Shown piece by piece: positions 59,167 through 64,000 of a stretch of 64,000 bases of DNA. Below the pieces are notes generated by a model. That model made no database searches, had not been told where the DNA came from, and saw only the letters and a list, made by a program, of their open reading frames with translations. Origin of the DNA: Neolewinella aurantiaca (GTDB lineage: Bacteria; Bacteroidota; Bacteroidia; Chitinophagales; Saprospiraceae). The stretch lies in contig NZ_VOXD01000018.1 in the NCBI RefSeq assembly GCF_008014675.1, positions 62,001 through 126,000 of the forward strand. The letters run 5' to 3'. The translations under genes were made by a program, and so were the position numbers. Positions within the stretch are counted from its first letter, which is position 1. Each line of letters starts with the position of its first letter.

Positions 59167-59196
59167 GCCCCTCGTGCTCTGCGCGAGGGGCTTTTT
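59167..59196 (+). terminator. Rho-independent terminator after the PA2169-type gene
   Basis: 8-bp GC-rich stem GCCCCTCG/CGAGGGGC (59167-59174 with 59184-59191), then TTTTT. Confidence 0.9.
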
Positions 59197-59273
59197 GTTT
59201 GGGAGAAGTCCGGGGTAACAAAGGAAGAGTGCCTAAAAGCCTATCTTCGCCTTCCTAAAATTATCTCTTTCCC

Positions 59274-60131
59274 GTGTCCCAAAGTGCTATTCTCCTCATC
59301 CATTGTCCGGACCAGCCCGGCCTGGTCGCCCTCGTCACCGAATTCGTTCATAAAAACCGGGGAAATATTCTGGATCTCGACCAACACGTGGATCAGGACC
59401 TAAACCATTTTTTCATGCGCATCGAATGGGACCTGACCAACTTCGTAATCCCACGGGAAAAAATAAACGATTACTTCGAAACCCTGATCGGGGCTGCTTA
59501 CGACATGAAATGGTCGCTCAAGTTCACCGACAGAAAGCCCCGGATCGCGCTTTTTGTAAGCAAGGCAAGCCACTGCCTTTACGACATCCTGCAGCGCCAT
59601 GGTACCGGAGAATTCGACTGTGAAATCCCCGCCATCATCTCTAACCACGAACAACTCCGTTACATTGCCGAGCGGTTTGAGATTCCCTTTTACCACATCC
59701 CGATCACCAAAGAAACAAAAGCAGCGCAGGAAGCCAAAACCAAAGAGCTGCTCGAAGATTTCGACGTTGACTTTATAGTCCTTGCCCGGTACATGCAGAT
59801 CTTATCAGATGACTTCTGCACTCATTTCAGTCATCGGATCATCAACATCCATCATTCTTTCCTGCCGGCATTTAAAGGTGCCCGACCGTATCATAGTGCC
59901 TTCACCCGTGGCGTTAAACTCATCGGAGCTACCAGCCACTACGTTACCGCCGACCTTGACGAAGGCCCTATCATCGCTCAGGATGTAGCCAGAGTAAGCC
60001 ACCGCGACGGCATCAACGACCTCAAGCGGATTGGTAAGGATGTAGAAAAGCGCGTGCTCAGCCGCGCGATTTACCTCCAGCTCAAGCACCGTGTACTACC
60101 CTTCGGTAACCGGACCGTAATCTTCAACTAA
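59274..60131 (+). CDS. purU: Formyltetrahydrofolate deformylase
   Basis: 285 residues from the GTG at 59274. An N-terminal ACT domain ([36 protein letters not shown]) is followed by a formyltransferase domain: [20 protein letters not shown], and the catalytic Asn-His-Asp set N191, H193 ([10 protein letters not shown]) and D229 (ADLDEGPII). It splits 10-formyl-THF to formate and THF and supplies formate for purine synthesis and one-carbon balance. Single gene ahead of lolD, with 37 bases between, so the two may be co-transcribed, without a functional link. Confidence 0.95.
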   Translation: MSQSAILLIHCPDQPGLVALVTEFVHKNRGNILDLDQHVDQDLNHFFMRIEWDLTNFVIPREKINDYFETLIGAAYDMKWSLKFTDRKPRIALFVSKASHCLYDILQRHGTGEFDCEIPAIISNHEQLRYIAERFEIPFYHIPITKETKAAQEAKTKELLEDFDVDFIVLARYMQILSDDFCTHFSHRIINIHHSFLPAFKGARPYHSAFTRGVKLIGATSHYVTADLDEGPIIAQDVARVSHRDGINDLKRIGKDVEKRVLSRAIYLQLKHRVLPFGNRTVIFN

Positions 60132-60168
60132 TCCGGACCATCCGGTGTCACTATCCAACAGACCAAAC

Positions 60169-60816
60169 ATGATCTCTGCAAAAAACATCACAAAATCCTA
60201 CGGTAGCCTGCAGGTACTCCGAGGCGTAGACCTACAGGTAGGGAAGGGAGAAATTGTAAGTATCGTCGGAAAGTCAGGTGCAGGCAAGAGTACCCTGCTC
60301 CACATTCTCGGCACGCTGGACCGGCCTGATGGCGGAAGCCTCAGCATTGGCGGGCAAGATGTATTTGGGCTCAACGACCGGCAACTCGCTGCTTTCCGCA
60401 ATAAAGAAATCGGCTTCGTCTTCCAGTTCCACCACCTCTTACCTGAATTCACCGCGCTTGAAAACGTATGTATTCCGGCATACATCGCTAAGACGGATCC
60501 TGGCGCAGCCCAAGAGAAAGCCATGGAATTGCTTGACTACCTCGGTCTTGCCGACCGTGCTCAGCATAAGCCCAATCAAATGAGCGGTGGTGAACAGCAA
60601 CGCGTGGCTGTAGCCCGTGCGCTCATCAACTCGCCTGCCGTCGTCTTCGCCGACGAACCTACCGGCAATCTCGACTCCGGCAGCTCAGATGAACTCCACA
60701 AGCTCCTCTTTCAACTTCGCGACGACTTCGGCCAGTCTTTCATCATCGTTACCCACAACGAAGAGCTTGCCCGCATCAGCGACCGCAGGCTGGAAATGGT
60801 AGACGGGCTTTTATAA
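60169..60816 (+). CDS. lolD: LolD-type ABC transporter ATP-binding protein
   Basis: 215 residues from the ATG at 60169; a GTG at 60145 would add 8 residues. A MacB/LolD-type nucleotide-binding domain: [56 protein letters not shown]-loop [19 protein letters not shown], signature [15 protein letters not shown], Walker [13 protein letters not shown] and H-switch [10 protein letters not shown]. LolD drives release of outer-membrane lipoproteins from the inner membrane with LolC/E. Those membrane genes are not here, as is usual in Bacteroidota. Confidence 0.92.
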   Translation: MISAKNITKSYGSLQVLRGVDLQVGKGEIVSIVGKSGAGKSTLLHILGTLDRPDGGSLSIGGQDVFGLNDRQLAAFRNKEIGFVFQFHHLLPEFTALENVCIPAYIAKTDPGAAQEKAMELLDYLGLADRAQHKPNQMSGGEQQRVAVARALINSPAVVFADEPTGNLDSGSSDELHKLLFQLRDDFGQSFIIVTHNEELARISDRRLEMVDGLL

Positions 60817-60921
60817 GCCCGCTCCTGTTTTTTGTCGTTTGCTTCATCCCGAGCAATTTTCTCTGAAGGGAAATGATTGTTACACCGCAAGACTATCGGC
60901 CCGCCTTACTATCTTGCCCCC

Positions 60922-62346
60922 ATGTTATCAGAAGCAGATAAAACAGGCAGTACCGAAGTGACGCCTGGCCAGAGCATCAGCAAATGGTTTAAGGATTTCA
61001 TGGACCTTCGCGAAGGCAGCGATCGGGCAGGTGCCACTGAATCAATATCGAACGGTAAACTCATGCGTGGCTCCAACGCCTGGATGCTTGTTTGCTCGAT
61101 CATGATCGCCAGTCTCGGACTTAACCTCAACTCCGGAGCAGTAATCATCGGCGCGATGCTCATCTCCCCCCTGATGAATCCCATCCTGGGGGTAGGGCTC
61201 GCCATTGCAACCAACGATCGGGAAATGTTGTGGCAGTCACTCAAAAATTTTGGAATAGCGATAGCTATTGCTCTGATTACCAGCATTGTCTACTTCGCAC
61301 TCACGCCCATAGACATCTTCACGGAAGAAATGCAGGCCCGGACAGAACCAACCATCCTTGATGCCCTGGTAGCCGTTTTTGGTGGCCTGGCCGGTATTAT
61401 TTCCGTGACCCGGCTAGACAAGACGAACGCCATTCCCGGTGTAGCCATCGCAACCGCTTTGATGCCTCCGCTCTGCGTCGCCGGCTACGGAATAGTACTT
61501 GCTTTCTCCGACCCTGCTCAGGGTTTATCGGTATTTTGGAGAGCAGGTTACCTCTTCTTCCTCAACTCTTTCTTCATCGCAGTAATGGCGTATCTCATCA
61601 TCCGCCTGCTGCGCTTCCCTTACCGGAAATACGTCAATGCAGAGGATAAGCGCCGAAGTAAGGTCATAATCGGGCTCATTAGTGTACTTATGATTTTACC
61701 CGGAGCGTACGTTTTGAAGGGTGTTATCGCCGATTTACGTATGGACCGTTCCGCCCGCGAGTTTACCCTGAAGTACTTCCCCAGTAGCAAATCAACCTAT
61801 CTGTTCAACCGCGAAACGCCCGAACAGCCCCTCCTCATTTTCCCCCTGAAAGACCGATTGCTTGATCGGGACAGCTTAGAGTACTACTCTAACCTGTTGC
61901 GTAACCCACCCTACAACCTGCAGGGAGCCCGGATCGTCACCGACACCAGCTTCACGGCATCACAAATGGCGGGCATTCAGAGTAAGCTCAATACGATGGA
62001 CAATCAGTCTACCCGGCTCAACGCAGTAGAACAACGGCTCGGATTCGTTATCGCACGGCAGGAACAATTACGGGAGGAGGTAAGTAATAAGCTTAGTGAT
62101 TCGCTGCGGTACCAAGAACTGACCACCCGCCTGAAACTGGCCTTCCCCAGCGTAGAATCCGTCTTTGTCGCAGAGAGAGGGCAGCGGGATTCTACCGCCA
62201 CAATCCCCCTGGTAGCCCTGCGCCGTAGCCTCTCCGGGCGCAGGCCGCCCGCATCAGTTGCCGCTGCAGAGCGCGAAAGAATGGACAAATACCTCCGCAG
62301 CGAATTGGCCGCAGACTCTATCGTTTTGGTCATAGAAGACCTCTAG
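60922..62346 (+). CDS. DUF389 membrane protein
   Basis: 474 residues from the ATG at 60922. The DUF389 core begins near residue 45: NAWMLVCSIMIASLGLNLNSGAVIIGAMLISPLMNPILGVGLAIATNDREMLWQSLKNFGIAIAIALITS, with about six membrane segments to residue 270. The C-terminal 200 residues are soluble, beginning with YLFNRETPEQPLLIFPLKDRLLD, and include a probable coiled coil (AVEQRLGFVIARQEQLREEVSNKL). The function of DUF389 is unknown. Single gene. Confidence 0.9.
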   Translation: MLSEADKTGSTEVTPGQSISKWFKDFMDLREGSDRAGATESISNGKLMRGSNAWMLVCSIMIASLGLNLNSGAVIIGAMLISPLMNPILGVGLAIATNDREMLWQSLKNFGIAIAIALITSIVYFALTPIDIFTEEMQARTEPTILDALVAVFGGLAGIISVTRLDKTNAIPGVAIATALMPPLCVAGYGIVLAFSDPAQGLSVFWRAGYLFFLNSFFIAVMAYLIIRLLRFPYRKYVNAEDKRRSKVIIGLISVLMILPGAYVLKGVIADLRMDRSAREFTLKYFPSSKSTYLFNRETPEQPLLIFPLKDRLLDRDSLEYYSNLLRNPPYNLQGARIVTDTSFTASQMAGIQSKLNTMDNQSTRLNAVEQRLGFVIARQEQLREEVSNKLSDSLRYQELTTRLKLAFPSVESVFVAERGQRDSTATIPLVALRRSLSGRRPPASVAAAERERMDKYLRSELAADSIVLVIEDL

Positions 62347-62366
62347 CAGAAACTCCTGTACCGGGC

Positions 62367-62400
62367 AAAAAAAAACGCGGAAGTACCAACTGGTACTTCC
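62367..62400 (-). terminator. Terminator of the Hsp20 gene
   Basis: A 10-bp stem (62379-62388 with 62391-62400) with an A-run at 62367-62375, which on the minus strand is a U-tract of nine. It lies 84 bases past the Hsp20 stop and just after the DUF389 stop on the other strand. Confidence 0.85.
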
Positions 62401-62484
62401 ACGCTTTATTAATGCCGATATAGTGCAACTACTCTGTTCAGGTCAACAACCATACACAGAAAGGCATATAAATCAATCTGATCC

Positions 62485-62928
62485 TTACGCAACTGCAATC
62501 TGGCGGGGAGCCTTAGGCAGTGCTTCTTCACGCTTAGGCAGTGCCAGGCGCAGTACTCCGTCTACGTAAGACGCGTCGATGGCATCAACATCGATGACTT
62601 TGTCATCAAGCTGGAAGCGACGGGTGAAGTCTACCAAACGGAATTCACGACGGCGAAAATCAGGCGTAGAGGCTTCTTTGTCCTCAGAAGCAGGATCAGG
62701 AGTTGGGGTTGTATAAGTGATCTCCAGTGTGCCCTCATTGAACGCTACATTGAAGTTCTCCTTAGCACGACCGGGAGCCAAAACCTCAAGCTCGAAAGCA
62801 TTATCGGTTTCAACGATGTTTACGGCCGGACGATGGGCAGTACCAAACTGATTGGCTTTGGTAGCATGATCATCGAAAAAGCGGAAAAAGTTCGAAGGCA
62901 TTGGGCGGTTATAAGTGGTAAGTTTCAT
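62485..62928 (-). CDS. Hsp20 / alpha-crystallin small heat-shock protein
   Basis: 147 residues. The alpha-crystallin domain spans about 37-140: HRPAVNIVETDNAFELEVLAPGRAKENFNVAFNEGTLEITYTTPTPDP and RREFRLVDFTRRFQLDDKVIDVDAIDASYVDGVLRLALPKREEA. The YVDGVLRLALPK block is the family's A-x-x-x-n-G-v-L box. It binds unfolding proteins in large oligomers without ATP. A 6-bp dyad CGTCCG/CGGACG (62951-62956 with 62967-62972) lies 23 bases upstream of the ATG and might be an RNA or operator structure. Confidence 0.95.
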   Translation of the reverse strand: MKLTTYNRPMPSNFFRFFDDHATKANQFGTAHRPAVNIVETDNAFELEVLAPGRAKENFNVAFNEGTLEITYTTPTPDPASEDKEASTPDFRRREFRLVDFTRRFQLDDKVIDVDAIDASYVDGVLRLALPKREEALPKAPRQIAVA

Positions 62929-63080
62929 GGTTGGACTTATTTAAGGTTAGCGTCCGTAATTATTTGCGGACGGTCTATTTAAAGCAAACCGTAAGCCAAA
63001 CCGAAAAAAGCTCCAAAAAGACTGACAAAATTTCACCCGCAACACAAAAAAGGACGACAATTTGTCGCTACACCCATTTT

Positions 63081-63179
63081 CGGCGGGCACGCAGGTGCAG
63101 GGTAAGTTTGAGGAGTGAGTTAAGTATATGCAGGAATGCCCGTACTCATCTAACTGTCGTTGCACCTGCGGTCGCGCCC
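63081..63179. repeat. Inverted pair of dispersed 18-mers between bL17 and Hsp20
   Basis: Minus-strand copy at 63081-63098 (TG variant) and plus-strand copy at 63162-63179 (GT variant) face each other across 63 bases. They lie in the 320-base spacer 62929-63248, which otherwise holds the Hsp20 leader dyad, the bL17 terminator and no gene. Confidence 0.6.
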
Positions 63180-63188
63180 AAAACGCAG

Positions 63189-63222
63189 AAACCCGAAAGC
63201 GCCAACTGGCACTTCCGGGTTT
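63189..63222 (-). terminator. Terminator of the rplQ gene
   Basis: 15-bp stem with two mismatches that are G-U pairs on the minus strand (63189-63203 with 63208-63222), followed on that strand by a U-rich stretch. The hairpin shares the CCAACTGG core and ACTTCC with the Hsp20 terminator. Confidence 0.7.
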
Positions 63223-63248
63223 CGGTAGATTCGTATGTGGGAGGAAGA

Positions 63249-63728
63249 CTACTCTTCCTCAGTAGCCGGAGCTTCCGGAGTGGTAGCAGCAGCTTTAGAA
63301 GAACCACCACCACGGCGGCTACGACGGGTCTTACCGCTTTTCTTACCTGCAGCACCTTTGGTGTACACATCGTTGAAGTCAACGAATTCGATCATTGCAG
63401 TTTCAGCACCATCACCAAGGCGGAAGCCGGTCTTGATGATACGCAGATAACCACCGGGGCGGTCACCAACCTTAGCTGCAACGTTACCGAAGAGCTCGGT
63501 TGTTGCTTCTTTGTTCTGGAGGTAGCTGAAAACGACACGACGGTTGTGCATGTCGTTGGTTTTAGCCTTAGTGATCAGCGGCTCAGCGAAAACGCGGAGT
63601 GCTTTGGCTTTTGCCAGGGTCGTGTTGATACGCTTGTGCGTGATCAGAGCGATGACCATGTTGCGAAGCGTAGCTTTGCGGTGGGCGCTTTTACGACCCA
63701 GGTGGTTGAATTTCTTACCGTGACGCAT
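63249..63728 (-). CDS. rplQ: Large ribosomal subunit protein bL17
   Basis: 159 residues. The family core is [56 protein letters not shown], then [35 protein letters not shown]-terminal tail of about 35 residues ([32 protein letters not shown]) exceeds the E. coli protein and is common in Bacteroidota. It lies downstream of rpoA on the same strand, as in most bacteria. The spacer to rpoA is 199 bases, longer than usual. Confidence 0.97.
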   Translation of the reverse strand: MRHGKKFNHLGRKSAHRKATLRNMVIALITHKRINTTLAKAKALRVFAEPLITKAKTNDMHNRRVVFSYLQNKEATTELFGNVAAKVGDRPGGYLRIIKTGFRLGDGAETAMIEFVDFNDVYTKGAAGKKSGKTRRSRRGGGSSKAAATTPEAPATEEE

Positions 63729-63865
63729 GTCTCAGTGGTTTTGCCGGCAACACATCTTCGCTTACTTACGCAGATCGGGCATCTGCTGGCTTGCGACCGT
63801 TATTACCGTTTTGAATTTAATATTGTCCGGGTTTCGGACAGCCCTTTTATCGAGTCAGAAATCTT

Positions 63866-63912
63866 GAAGTCTGGAGTCTGGGACCAAATACGACCCCTGA
63901 CTCCAAACTCCC
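63866..63912. repeat. Short inverted heptad pair in the rpoA-rplQ spacer
   Basis: GAAGTCT GGAGTCT GGGA (63866-63883) faces an inverse CCCTGACTCC AAACTCCC (63895-63912). Each side has two units of seven to eight bases. It recalls the inverted heptad arrays at 56112-56927 in form, though the unit is different and there is no gene between. Confidence 0.4.
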
Positions 63913-63927
63913 TTATTTCAGGTTCTT

Positions 63928-64000
63928 TTATTCTTCGTCCAGCTTGTACTTGCTGAGGTCCATACCGAAGGTAAGCCCTTTCTCGACGAGCAGCTCTTCG
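63928..64000 (-). CDS. rpoA: RNA polymerase alpha subunit, C-terminal end (partial)
   Basis: Only the last 24 codons are inside the window. On the minus strand they read EELLVEKGLTFGMDLSKYKLDEE followed by TAA, matching the usual alpha-subunit C-terminus in Bacteroidota. The position upstream of rplQ supports this. The rest of the gene lies to the right of the window. Confidence 0.9.
   Translation of the reverse strand, partial: EELLVEKGLTFGMDLSKYKLDEE

Noticed and set aside
62931-63956. 341-residue open frame on the plus strand across rplQ and its spacers
   Set aside because: It runs through two terminators, two 18-mers and the antisense of rplQ; no protein character.

Overview
The window looks like chromosomal DNA of a marine-type Bacteroidota, most likely a Lewinella-like member of the Saprospiria. 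The grounds are: two secreted proteins with type IX secretion sorting tails (a gliding-motility CHU_C tail and a type A tail), a MurF-alanine racemase fusion, promoters of the TTG-N20-TAnnTTTG type instead of E. coli-type boxes, few Shine-Dalgarno sequences, a bL17 with a low-complexity tail, and a base composition that by eye is in the mid-50s % GC. The genus is inferred from overall character and was not tested.

Layout. 1-6.8 kb: end of a TlpA-like thiol reductase, lspA, a CHU_C surface protein and a TonB receptor. 6.8-12.4 kb: a soluble AAA+/M41 protease on the minus strand, a membrane protein plus winged-helix regulator pair, a DUF4173-like membrane protein with a 39-residue leader gene, and an orphan gene bracketed by inverted repeats. 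12.4-24.4 kb: transglutaminase-like protein, HscA/DnaK-type chaperone, NYN-domain protein, ECF sigma factor and divergent XRE regulator, S9 peptidase, OmpA/PA14-like protein, SDR dehydrogenase and the MlaE/MlaF transporter pair. 24.8-33 kb: MATE exporter, YkuK-like RNase H fold, GH20 hexosaminidase, a GldM-like orphan, an sdpR-sdpI pair and an alpha/beta hydrolase. 32.2-39.3 kb: an AraC regulator followed by a complete RND tripartite efflux operon. 39.4-56 kb: two coiled-coil genes, an aminotransferase, MurF-Alr, a PQQ-type sugar dehydrogenase, a propeller lipoprotein, DUF983, a large secreted metalloprotease, SUI1, TerC and a DUF885 protein. 56-64 kb: a four-helix-bundle gene inside inverted heptad arrays, a TRAP binding protein, two MITE-like insertions, PA2169-type protein, PurU, LolD, DUF389, Hsp20, bL17 and the 3' end of rpoA.

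Most genes are ordinary core or envelope genes. The unusual content lies in the spacers. There is a degenerate 18-mer (GCACCTGCGnnCGCGCCC) repeated about sixteen times in both orientations and both inside and outside genes. There are short MITE-like palindromes, one with a perfect 10-bp flanking duplication. Three AT-richer orphan genes are each bracketed by a different kind of repeat: a 28-bp inverted repeat, GGA/TCC-loop hairpin arrays, and convergent 7/8-bp CTAG arrays. In two of these three cases the bracketing repeat contains the stop codon of a neighbouring gene. This looks like a recurrent mode of cassette insertion at gene ends and is the best candidate for something undescribed here.
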